The position numbers were made by a program, and so were the translations under genes. Positions 30,868 to 39,347 of a stretch of DNA of 46,302 nt are shown piece by piece. Source of the DNA: a bacterium (GTDB lineage Bacteria; Pseudomonadota; Alphaproteobacteria; Caulobacterales; Caulobacteraceae); the NCBI GenBank assembly GCA_006515835.1, contig VFBG01000051.1:1-46302 (forward strand). Reading direction: 5' to 3'. The notes beneath the pieces are model-generated. The model was not told where the DNA came from. It worked only from the letters and a program-made list of their open reading frames with translations, and did not search any database. Each line of letters begins with the position of its first letter. Within the stretch, counting starts at the first letter, position 1.

Positions 30868-32091
30868 ATGAGCATCGACCCCGCGGCCGAGACTGCGCGC
30901 TGGCTGGCGACCATTTCGCCAGAGGATCTGGAGCGGGCCGTGGCCTATACCCGCGGCGGCCACTGGCTGCTGCTGTGGGGGGCGATCGTCGCGATCGTCG
31001 TGGCCTGGATTATCATCCGAACGGGCATTCTGAGCGGTATCCGCGACCGGATGGAGCGTCGGCGCAAGCGACCGAAACTCGTTTCTCTGGTCGTTGGCGT
31101 GGTCTGGGTACTGATGGATTTCGTCCTGACCCTGCCTTGGGCGATCTATCAGGCCTGGTGGCGCGAGACGCAGTACGGACTGTCGGAGCAGCCGCTGATG
31201 GGCTGGCTCACCGAGGCGTTGATGGACGCCGCGATCACGGTCGTCCTCCTCAGCCTGCTGATCGTCGGGCTCTACGCGATCATCCGGCACGCGCGCCGGC
31301 TGTGGTGGGCCTGGGGCGCGGGGCTGACGGCCGTGGCCGTGGTCTTCATGCTGATCGTCTCGCCGATCCTGATCGAGCCGCTGTTCAACACCTATACGCC
31401 GGCACCGGACGGACCGATGCGCGACGCCGTGGTCGAGCTGGCGCATGCGACCGGCACGCCGGACGACAAGATCTACATCTATGACGGCTCGAAACAGTCG
31501 GACCGCTATACCGCCAATGTCTCGGGACTGTTCGGCTCGGCACGGGTGGCGATGAGCGATGTCATGTTCGCCAAGGGCGCCGATCTGGCCGAGGTGCGCG
31601 GCGTCGTGGGCCATGAGATGGGCCACTATGTCCACATGCACTCGCTCTGGATGGCCGGGATCATGATCCTGCTGGCGGGGCTGGGCTTCTGGCTGATCGA
31701 CCGGTTGTTCCCGGTGGCGAAGCGGCTGCTGGGCGCAGACCGGGTGGGCGACATTTCAGACCCGGCGGGACTGCCCGTTCTGGCGGCCATCGGGGCGGTC
31801 ATCGGCCTGCTTCTGACGCCGGTGACCAACACCATGATCCGGGTGATCGAGCAGGACGCTGACCAGTTCTCCCTGGTCCACGCCAATGAGCCGGACGGGC
31901 TGTCGAAGGCCCTGATCAAGACGGCGGAATACCGGGCACCATCGCCGACGGCGATCGAGGAGTTCCTGTTCTACGACCACCCCTCGGTCGAGAACCGCAT
32001 CCGCATGGCCATGGAGTGGAAGGCGACGCATCCGGCGAATGCGCCGGTCGCGCTGCCTGCGCCCGCTGCAGCGGCTACGCCGACGCCCTGA
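30868..32091 (+). CDS. M48 family metallopeptidase (Ste24/CAAX prenyl protease 1-like)
   Basis: Several TM segments; VVGHEMGHYVHMH, YDGSKQSDRYTANVSGLFGSARV, FYDHPSVENRIRMA. Confidence 0.93.
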   Translation: MSIDPAAETARWLATISPEDLERAVAYTRGGHWLLLWGAIVAIVVAWIIIRTGILSGIRDRMERRRKRPKLVSLVVGVVWVLMDFVLTLPWAIYQAWWRETQYGLSEQPLMGWLTEALMDAAITVVLLSLLIVGLYAIIRHARRLWWAWGAGLTAVAVVFMLIVSPILIEPLFNTYTPAPDGPMRDAVVELAHATGTPDDKIYIYDGSKQSDRYTANVSGLFGSARVAMSDVMFAKGADLAEVRGVVGHEMGHYVHMHSLWMAGIMILLAGLGFWLIDRLFPVAKRLLGADRVGDISDPAGLPVLAAIGAVIGLLLTPVTNTMIRVIEQDADQFSLVHANEPDGLSKALIKTAEYRAPSPTAIEEFLFYDHPSVENRIRMAMEWKATHPANAPVALPAPAAAATPTP

Positions 32092-32506
32092 GGCCGGGAC
32101 GCTCGTTGTCCCAGATCATGTGCAGGATGGACCAGAGGCCGTCCGGGCCCCGGCAAAGCTGGATCGAATTTATCCCGCGGCGCTCGGGCTCGGCGTCGGC
32201 CGGTGCGGTGCGGGCTTCGTAGACTGACCAGACGTGGGCCATGTTGCCGAATTCGGTGATCCGCCGGCTGATCTCGACCTCGAAGAAGCCGTTCTCCGCG
32301 AAGAAGGGCGTGACGTTGGCCTGGTATGCCTCGCGGCCCATGACGATCATTGTCGGGCGGCCGTCAGCGTCGAGGCCGGTGCGGGCCTGACGGCTGTCCG
32401 GGTGGAAGATCTCGCGCTGGGTCGCCCAGTCGCGCGGCCCGGCGGGGCCGGAGATGCAGGCGTACATGGCGTCGACGACTGCGCCGATATCGCTGCGGTC
32501 GACCAT
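32075..32506 (-). CDS. Nuclear transport factor 2/SnoaL-like protein
   Basis: 143 aa MVDRSDIGAVVDAMYACISGPAGPRDWATQREIFHPDSRQARTG...MAHVWSVYEAR...GINSIQLCRGPDGLWSILHMIWDNER; start trimmed. Confidence 0.75.
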   Translation of the reverse strand: MVDRSDIGAVVDAMYACISGPAGPRDWATQREIFHPDSRQARTGLDADGRPTMIVMGREAYQANVTPFFAENGFFEVEISRRITEFGNMAHVWSVYEARTAPADAEPERRGINSIQLCRGPDGLWSILHMIWDNERPGLRASA

Positions 32507-33627
32507 CAGGCGCGCTTCCGCACGAAGACGGTCCCCGCCGAATAGCCCGCACCGAAGCTGCAGATCAGGCCGGTGTCGCCCGGGGCCATGTCCTGCTGGC
32601 GCAGGTGGAAGGCGATGATCGAGCCGGCCGATGAGGTGTTGGCGTATTCGTCGAGAATGATGACGTTCTCTTCCGGCGTCGGATCGCGGCCCAGCACCTT
32701 GCGGCCGATGAACTGGTTCATGTTGATATTGGCCTGGTGAAGCCACATCCGCTTGAGGGTCGCGGGGTCGATGCCGAGGTCCCGGGCGTGGTCCACGATC
32801 ATGTCGGAGACCATCGGCACCACGTCCTTGAAGACCTTTCGGCCCTGCTGGACGAACATCTTGTCGGGCTGGCCGATGCCCTCGGGGGCGGCGTTGTTCA
32901 GGAAACCGAAATTGTTGCGGATGTTGTTCGAGAAGACAGTCTTCAGCCGCGTGCCGAGGACATCCCAGCCGCCAGCCCCGGCCTGGTCCGAGGACTCGAC
33001 GATGACGGCGGTGGCGACGTCGCCGAAGATGAAATGGCTGTCGCGGTCCTTGAAGTTCAGATGGGCCGAGCAGACCTCGGGATTGACCATCAACACGGCC
33101 TTGACCGAGCCCGAGGCGATGAAGTCGGCGGCGGTCTTGATGCCGAAGGTGGCGGAGGAGCAGGCCACGTTCATGTCGAAGGCGAAGCCCTCGATGCCCA
33201 GGGCCTGCTGCACCTCGATGGACAGGGCCGGATAGGGGCGCGGCATGTTGGAGGCAGCGCACAGGACGGCACCGATCTCGCTGACCGGCTTGCCCCAGGC
33301 GGCGATGGCTTCGCGCGCGGCGGCCACGGCCATCTCGGCCATGATCGACAGCTCGTCGTTGGAGCGCTCGGGGATGTTCGGGGCCATGCGGGCGGGATCG
33401 AGGACGCCCGCCTTGTCGAGCACGAATCGCGACTTGATACCGGAGGCCTTCTCCACAAACTCGACGGAGGAAGGGGTCAGTTCCGCGACGTCGCCCTCGG
33501 CGATTTCGGCGGCGTGGTCGGCGTTGAACTGCTCGGCATACGCATTGTAGGCGGCGACCAACTCGGCGTTGGAGATCGACTGTTCGGGGGTGAACAGGCC
33601 GGTGGCGGCGATGACGGCATGAGACAT
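32506..33627 (-). CDS. Beta-ketoacyl-ACP synthase III family protein
   Basis: 373 aa MSHAVIAATGLFTPEQSISNAELV...FDMNVACSSATFGIKTAADFI...MWLHQANINMNQFIGRKV...EYANTSSAGSIIAFH (Cys-His-Asn). Confidence 0.9.
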   Translation of the reverse strand: MSHAVIAATGLFTPEQSISNAELVAAYNAYAEQFNADHAAEIAEGDVAELTPSSVEFVEKASGIKSRFVLDKAGVLDPARMAPNIPERSNDELSIMAEMAVAAAREAIAAWGKPVSEIGAVLCAASNMPRPYPALSIEVQQALGIEGFAFDMNVACSSATFGIKTAADFIASGSVKAVLMVNPEVCSAHLNFKDRDSHFIFGDVATAVIVESSDQAGAGGWDVLGTRLKTVFSNNIRNNFGFLNNAAPEGIGQPDKMFVQQGRKVFKDVVPMVSDMIVDHARDLGIDPATLKRMWLHQANINMNQFIGRKVLGRDPTPEENVIILDEYANTSSAGSIIAFHLRQQDMAPGDTGLICSFGAGYSAGTVFVRKRA

Positions 33628-33704
33628 GAAACTTTGGGCCCTAACGCTCGCGGCGCGGCCACTCGCTGCTTGAGGGCAGGGGCCGCGTACTGTTTCTGGA
33701 CTGA

Positions 33705-34565
33705 CTAGATAGGCCTGTCTCCGGGCGGCGTCGAGGCCGCCTCGTGACGGGCCAGCAGCCGGTGTGCGGCGTCGAGATGCAGGCGCTCGACCATGCGGTA
33801 GCCGACCCGGATCGCGCCCTTGCCCTCGGCGTCGGCGGAGGCGAAGGCGTCGACGACCTCGCGCGCCCGGACGACCTCCTCGGGCGAGGGCGAGAAGGCG
33901 GCGTTGGCGGCGTCGATCTGGGCGGGGTGAATCAGGCTCTTGCCGTCGAAGCCGAAGGCGCGACCCTGAAGGCATTCGGTGCGCAGGCGGTCGGCGTCGT
34001 CGGTGGCGTTGACCACGCCGTCGATGGCCAGCAGGCCGTGGCCGCGCGCGGCCGCGACGACGGCGGCGAGCCAAGGCTTGAGCGGCTCGCGCTCGGGGCC
34101 GAGGACCAGGTTCATCCGCTCGCCGAAATCGTTGATGCCGAGCATCAGGGCGGCCAGCGGTGCGCCGGCTCCGGCGATGGCGTCGAGCCGCAGGACCGAG
34201 AGGGGGGTCTCGACCATGATCCAGAGGGCGACGCCGGAGGGCAGGCGGGCGGCGACTTCGTGGACGCCCTCAGGGCTCTCGATCTTGGGCGCGACCACGA
34301 AATCAGGCTTGAGGCCGGCGAGAGCGGCAAGATCATCAGTGCCCCAGGGCGTGTCGAGCCCGTTGATGCGGACGCCGACCCGGGCGGCGAAACCGCCGGC
34401 GGTGAGGGCCGCGACCGCGGCATGACGCGCTTCGGCCTTGGCGTCAGGGGCGACGGCGTCCTCGAGGTCGAGGATCACGCTGTCAGCGTTGAGGCCGCGG
34501 GCCTTTTCGATCGCCCGAGGATTGCTGGCGGGCAAATAGAGGACGGAGCGGTTGAGCAGCATCAT
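33705..34565 (-). CDS. HpcH/HpaI aldolase / citrate lyase beta-like (CitE-like) protein
   Basis: 286 aa; RSVLYLPASNPRAIEKARGLNADSVILDLEDAVAPDAKAEAR; FGFDGKSLIHPAQIDAANAAFSP. Confidence 0.92.
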   Translation of the reverse strand: MMLLNRSVLYLPASNPRAIEKARGLNADSVILDLEDAVAPDAKAEARHAAVAALTAGGFAARVGVRINGLDTPWGTDDLAALAGLKPDFVVAPKIESPEGVHEVAARLPSGVALWIMVETPLSVLRLDAIAGAGAPLAALMLGINDFGERMNLVLGPEREPLKPWLAAVVAAARGHGLLAIDGVVNATDDADRLRTECLQGRAFGFDGKSLIHPAQIDAANAAFSPSPEEVVRAREVVDAFASADAEGKGAIRVGYRMVERLHLDAAHRLLARHEAASTPPGDRPI

Positions 34566-35239
34566 ACCTTGCCCGTGACCGGGATCAGGGCGCCCGTGAT
34601 CGCCCGGCTAGCCGGCGAGGCGAGGAACAGCATGACGCGGGCGAGGTCGGATGGAGCGACCCATTTCGCCGGATCGGCGTCGGGCATGTCCTTGCGGTTC
34701 TGGGCGGTGTCGAGGATCGAGGGAAGGACCGCGTTCACGGTGACCGAGGTGTCCTTGAGTTCTTCGGCGAGGCTTTCGGTCAGGCGGTGGACCCCGGCCT
34801 TGGAGGCGGCGTAGGCGCCCATGCCGGCCGCGCTCTTCAGCGCTGCATTGGCCCCGACATTGACGATCCGGCCTTCGGACGAGGCCTTGAGATGGGGCAG
34901 GGCGGCGCGGCTGGCGTTCAGGGCGGTGGTCAGGTTGAGGGCGAACATCTTCGCCCAGGCGGGGTCGGCGTCATCGGTGGTTTGCCATACGAAACCGCCC
35001 GCGATGTTGAGCAGGCCGTCGAGCCGGCCGAAATGCGCAACCACGGCGCCGATGGCTTTCTTCGCGGAGGCGGCGTCGGTCAGGTCGACGCCGCCCAGTT
35101 CGAGCACGCCCTCGGGGGCGGACTGGCCCGAGGCATGGTCGATGACCGCGACGCTGAGCCCGTCGGCCAGGGCAGCTTCGACGACGGCCCGACCGAGGAC
35201 GCCGTGGCCCCCGGTGATGGCGATCACCCGTTTCGACAT
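34562..35239 (-). CDS. SDR family oxidoreductase
   Basis: 225 aa; ITGGHGVLGRAVVEAAL, NIAGGFVW, YAASKAGVHRLTESLAEEL. Confidence 0.9.
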   Translation of the reverse strand: MSKRVIAITGGHGVLGRAVVEAALADGLSVAVIDHASGQSAPEGVLELGGVDLTDAASAKKAIGAVVAHFGRLDGLLNIAGGFVWQTTDDADPAWAKMFALNLTTALNASRAALPHLKASSEGRIVNVGANAALKSAAGMGAYAASKAGVHRLTESLAEELKDTSVTVNAVLPSILDTAQNRKDMPDADPAKWVAPSDLARVMLFLASPASRAITGALIPVTGKV

Positions 35240-35278
35240 GATGGTCTCCTGTTCGACGCCCGGCTTAGCAGAGGTGGC

Positions 35279-35773
35279 TCAGGCCGCGAATACCCGGGTC
35301 AGCAGCTGCTCCAGCGCCGTGGCGTCCACCTTGTCGAAGGCTGCTTTCTCGGTCGCATCGATGTCGAAAACGGCGATCAGGTTGCCCGAGCCGTCGAGGA
35401 CCGGCACCACGATCTCGCTTGCCGAGCGGCTGTCGCAGGCGATGTGGCCCGGGAAGGCATGGACGTCCTCCACGATCTGCGTGGCGCGATCCCGCGCCGC
35501 CGTTCCGCAGACGCCGCGGCCGAAGGCGATTCTCAGACAGCCCAGTGTGCCCTGATAGGGACCGACCACCAGCTCGTCGGCCTTGTCCGGATCGACGACG
35601 TAGAAGCCGGTCCAGAAGAAGGCCGGAAAGGCGTCGGCCAGCATGGAGGCGACCGTGGCCATGCGCGCGGTGCGGTTGGGCTCGCCGTCCAGTACAGCCA
35701 GAATCTCGGTCTCAACCTCGGCGTAGCGGGCGGCCTTGTCGGCGGGTCGATCGTCGCGGGCGGCATAGGCCAT
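35279..35773 (-). CDS. GAF domain protein (free Met-R-sulfoxide reductase-like)
   Basis: FFWTGFYVVDPDKADELVVGPYQGTLGCLRIAFGRGVCGTAARDRATQIVEDVHAFPGHIACDSRSASEIVVPV: fRMsr Cys pattern. Confidence 0.88.
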   Translation of the reverse strand: MAYAARDDRPADKAARYAEVETEILAVLDGEPNRTARMATVASMLADAFPAFFWTGFYVVDPDKADELVVGPYQGTLGCLRIAFGRGVCGTAARDRATQIVEDVHAFPGHIACDSRSASEIVVPVLDGSGNLIAVFDIDATEKAAFDKVDATALEQLLTRVFAA

Positions 35774-36039
35774 CGGGGTGCTCCAGGAGTCCGGATGACC
35801 CATATAGGAAGCCTTCCGCCGGCTGGCGAGCGGTGCGTTTCCCCTGACAGGCGAGTGTCCAACCCGCTGATTCCCGTGGAAAACTATCTCGGGGTCACAA
35901 AAAGGCCGCTATGCGGCAACGCTTTACCGGAAACCGGCGTTTACCTTGACAGAAGGTTAACGGGGCCGGACTGTCCCGGATGCGCAAAGGTACGCGCAAT
36001 GGGCAGGAGGCTGCCCGCTTTAGTCGTGCGAGGGGGAGT

Positions 36040-37497
36040 ATGAGCGAGGGTCGATCCAACCAGGAAGGCGGCTCCCGTTTCGGTCGGGGCCGCGGTCCCG
36101 TCGCCATCGCAGCGGTCGCCGGCGTTCTGGCGCTGACCGCGCTTGGCATGGTCTCTTGCGGCAACAGCGGCGGCAACGGCGTGCAATTCTGGCAACGCAA
36201 CGACGTGGCCTCCAACGCCTGCCCGCGTCCTGCGTCGCTCACGGGCTCCGAGTTCAATGCCCAGGAAACCGGCCTGCGCGCCTTGCGCCGCGCGGCCTTC
36301 CGCGGCGACTTCTTCGCCCAGCTGGAGCTTGGCGGCCGCTATATCGAGGATCCGATCGAAAGCGCCACCTGGTACGCCATGGCGCTGGCGAACGACGAGG
36401 GCTACGCCCCGATCAACCGCGTCGACCGCGGCGGGTTCGGTGGCTGGCGCCCCCTGTCGAAATACGACGACTGCCGTGCATGGGAACGGCACACGGCCTA
36501 CCAACGTCTGGACCGACAGCTGGGCCAGATGACCCGCGAGGAGCAGGAGGCCGTCCGCGACCGCGTCATCTATGTGCTCTCGACCCTGGACGCCCATGGT
36601 TACCGGACCCTGGCGCGCCTTCACGACGGCCTGTACGGGCCGTTCGGCGAGCCTGAAGACAATCGCGAGGCCCGCGAGGCCTGGGGTCGCAACGCCGGGG
36701 GCAATAGCCGCGATCGCAATCGCCGCGGCTTCTATTCGGCAACCAACCTGTTCCAGCGCAACGATGTCGACGCCTATCTGTACAACTATCTTGCGGTGCA
36801 GACCGGCGATGTCGGGGCCTATGTCCTGCTGAGGGATTTCGAGCGGTCCGCCCCGAGCCGCGACACCTATCAGCGATTCGTCGAGACCAAGGCGCGGCAG
36901 TGGACGCCGCCGTTCGAATTCTATCCCAACACCGCGCCCCAGTCGGGTGTGCCGTTCTCTGACGAGAGCCGTCCGCGGGGCGACGCGTATGAATATGCGC
37001 TCGGCCGAATGGCCGGCGAGCTGCCGTTCCTGCACGTCGGCCGGGCCCTTCGGTATCTCGGGGTCTCGGACACGGTCGCCCAGCGGCCCGAGGACCTGTC
37101 CAAGCGTCAGGTCGAGACCCTGGAGGCCATGCTGGGCCACCCGATGGAAGGCCGGCTGTCCTATCTGGAACGCGTCCGCGCCATCCAGCTGGCCGCCATC
37201 AACGGTTCGTCGGAAGCCCAGCTGGTGCTGGCTGTGATGTACGCCGAGGGTGTCGGCCTGCCCGCCGACTACGCCCGCGCCTTCAAATGGTTTGAGGAGG
37301 CCGCGCGTCAGGGCAGCCCCGAGGCCAAATTCGCCATGTCGAGCTATTTCGCGCTCGGCGTCGCGGGGGTGGCGGACCAGGACAAGGCCCAGGCCGTGGC
37401 CCTGAGGATCGACTCCGCCCTGTCCGGCTTCGGCCCCTCGGCCGGCCGCCTCCAGGCGGTGCTGGCCCAGGTCTCCCGTTCGCAGCAGCGCCGCTAA
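36040..37497 (+). CDS. Sel1-repeat protein, putative lipoprotein/exported
   Basis: MSEGRSNQEGGSRFGRGRGPVAIAAVAGVLALTALGMVSCGNSGG; Sel1-like repeats (EAQLVLAVMYAEGVGLPADYARAFKWFEEAARQGSPEAKFAMSSYF). Start uncertain (ORF opens at 35980). Confidence 0.8.
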   Translation: MSEGRSNQEGGSRFGRGRGPVAIAAVAGVLALTALGMVSCGNSGGNGVQFWQRNDVASNACPRPASLTGSEFNAQETGLRALRRAAFRGDFFAQLELGGRYIEDPIESATWYAMALANDEGYAPINRVDRGGFGGWRPLSKYDDCRAWERHTAYQRLDRQLGQMTREEQEAVRDRVIYVLSTLDAHGYRTLARLHDGLYGPFGEPEDNREAREAWGRNAGGNSRDRNRRGFYSATNLFQRNDVDAYLYNYLAVQTGDVGAYVLLRDFERSAPSRDTYQRFVETKARQWTPPFEFYPNTAPQSGVPFSDESRPRGDAYEYALGRMAGELPFLHVGRALRYLGVSDTVAQRPEDLSKRQVETLEAMLGHPMEGRLSYLERVRAIQLAAINGSSEAQLVLAVMYAEGVGLPADYARAFKWFEEAARQGSPEAKFAMSSYFALGVAGVADQDKAQAVALRIDSALSGFGPSAGRLQAVLAQVSRSQQRR

Positions 37498-37510
37498 GGA
37501 GGGCGGAAGC

Positions 37511-39067
37511 ATGATTACCCACCGCACTTCGAACCGCACCATCCTCAGCCTGATCGGCGGCGCCGCCGCCATCGCCGTGGCCATCACCGCCTTCGCCATG
37601 GGCGACGGGCCGGCACACGCCCAGGTCGCCGCCAAGGTCGAGAGCCAGACGCGCCCGAATTTCGGCGTGCTGCTGGATCCGCCGACGCGCGGCTCGCGCA
37701 ATCGCCGCTCGCAGCACCGTCGCTATGACTATGGCCAGCATCGCCCTGACTGGCGGCCGGGGCCCCTGCGGCCCGGCGGCGAGGAGATCGTGCTGATCGA
37801 CTGCGGCGGTAATCCCGGGACCGGGGCGGTCGAGGACGCCGTGCGCCGGGTGCGCCCGGGCGGCACGCTCGTGATCCGCGCCCGCGGCGGTGCCTGCGTC
37901 GGTTGGCTGAACATCGACAAGCCCCTGACCATCATCGGCGAGGGCGGCTTCGATCCGCGAGACTGGGGCAGCAATCCCGAGCCGACCCTGATGGCCCCCG
38001 ATGGCCTGCCCTGTATGACGGTGTCTCAGGGCGTGCGGGTGGAAATCCGCGACATGATCTTCGCTTCGCCGCGCGCAGGCGACGCCGCCTGCATCGTCAG
38101 CTACGGCGCGGAAATCGTCCTGAACCGGGTTGCCTTCCGCCACGGTGGCGACGAAGCGGCCATCTATGCCGACGGCGGCCTGGTCGACATCCGCAACGCC
38201 ATCATCGACGCCCAGACCATCGCCCCGGCGATCGTCGCGGACGGCGCGGTGCTGAACGCCCATGAGCTGGCGGTTACCGGTGCCCAGTCCGGGCTCGAAA
38301 TCGCCCCCGCCGGCGGGCAGACCTCGCGCTTGTCGAACGTCACCCTGAAGGGCACGGGCGCGCCCAACGCCTTCGGCCCGCGCTCGATCGGCATCGTCAT
38401 CCGTTCGGGCCGTGAATACGGCCGGGTCGAGATCGAGAACACGGCCGTCCTCGGCTATGTCGAGGGCGTGGCCATCGAAGGCGCCTCGGTCAACATCGCC
38501 AACAGCCGTATCGGCCGCTCGGACAAGGGCGTGGTGCTCTACAACGGCGAACTGCGCCTGACCGACAGCCGTATCCGCGCAAGCGAGGTCGGCGTCGCCG
38601 CCGCTTCGGGCCATGCGGTGGTCGCCAACAACGTCTTCTCGGGCGTCCGTGAGGTGATCTACGCCGAAAGCCGCGCCTCGGTCGAAGCCAGCGGCAACCG
38701 GGTCTGGTCGCAGTATCTGTGCCGCGCCCAGTTCCGCGACCGCTATCGCGGCCGTTACGAACCCTACTGGCGCGACGGCGACGGCTGGCAGTGCATGTAC
38801 GGTGCCTATCCGCAGAACTGGTGGGAAAGCGAGGACGGCCTGCTGGGCCTGCCCTACCAGGATGATGGCTATCAGCTGGACGGCTATCGCGACTACCAGA
38901 GCGGCATCGGCTACTATACCCGCGAGGGCCAGTATGTCCGCGACGTTGGAACATTGGTACGAGAACGGCCCCGGCGCATCGCGTCGGGGCCGTTTTCACG
39001 AGGTGGTAGGCGCGGAGGATTCCTTGGGTCGTTGTTTTTATTGAGAAATTCGGCGTCGATACCATAG
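37511..39067 (+). CDS. Right-handed parallel beta-helix repeat protein, exported; 3' end uncertain
   Basis: Signal peptide; repeated beta-helix rungs (VDIRNAIIDAQ...ANSRIGRSDKGVVLYNGELRLTDSRIRASEVGVAAASGHAVVANNVFSG). Extreme 3' end runs through a terminator and attL. Confidence 0.8.
   Translation: MITHRTSNRTILSLIGGAAAIAVAITAFAMGDGPAHAQVAAKVESQTRPNFGVLLDPPTRGSRNRRSQHRRYDYGQHRPDWRPGPLRPGGEEIVLIDCGGNPGTGAVEDAVRRVRPGGTLVIRARGGACVGWLNIDKPLTIIGEGGFDPRDWGSNPEPTLMAPDGLPCMTVSQGVRVEIRDMIFASPRAGDAACIVSYGAEIVLNRVAFRHGGDEAAIYADGGLVDIRNAIIDAQTIAPAIVADGAVLNAHELAVTGAQSGLEIAPAGGQTSRLSNVTLKGTGAPNAFGPRSIGIVIRSGREYGRVEIENTAVLGYVEGVAIEGASVNIANSRIGRSDKGVVLYNGELRLTDSRIRASEVGVAAASGHAVVANNVFSGVREVIYAESRASVEASGNRVWSQYLCRAQFRDRYRGRYEPYWRDGDGWQCMYGAYPQNWWESEDGLLGLPYQDDGYQLDGYRDYQSGIGYYTREGQYVRDVGTLVRERPRRIASGPFSRGGRRGGFLGSLFLLRNSASIP
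38964..38996 (+). terminator. Rho-independent terminator at the 3' end of the Sel1/beta-helix pair
   Basis: acggccccg-gcgcatcgcgt-cggggccgt followed by tttt; lies inside the called beta-helix ORF. Confidence 0.75.
39005..39018. repeat. Putative attL (copy of tRNA 3' end)
   Basis: ggtaggcgcggagg, identical to 41314-41327. Confidence 0.75.
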
Positions 39068-39347
39068 AGAATGCCATGGTTCCGTCAGAGGCATATAGTG
39101 CAGCAAAAACAGATAGTTGCGCTCTAGGTAGAAGATCGAGAGCCATGATCGCGTAGGCTCACTTGGGCCGATTGGCGTCCTCAGGACCGCTATCTCGTCG
39201 AGTTCGATTTCGGTTATAGTTTGGGGAAAGCGAACGACGCCGCCCGCGTCGAGCTGCTGATGGTCGGTGTGGTTGGCAAGCAGCCAACCTTTGAAACGGC
39301 TGGAGCGCAGGGATGCCCGACAAGAAGAACCCGAAGACGGATCCGGA

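Noticed and set aside
32506-34074. N-terminal 150 aa of the 522-aa minus ORF upstream of the KAS III start
   Set aside because: Arg/Pro-rich shifted-frame translation of the CitE-like gene; real start placed at 33627.
35930-35970. Possible CtrA-type box (TTTACC...GGTTAAC) upstream of the Sel1 gene
   Set aside because: Spacing between half-sites does not match the TTAA-N7-TTAA consensus; a single half-site is too weak to call.
35941-37701. 586-aa minus-strand ORF antisense to the Sel1-repeat gene
   Set aside because: No recognisable motifs; the plus strand carries export signal and Sel1 repeats.
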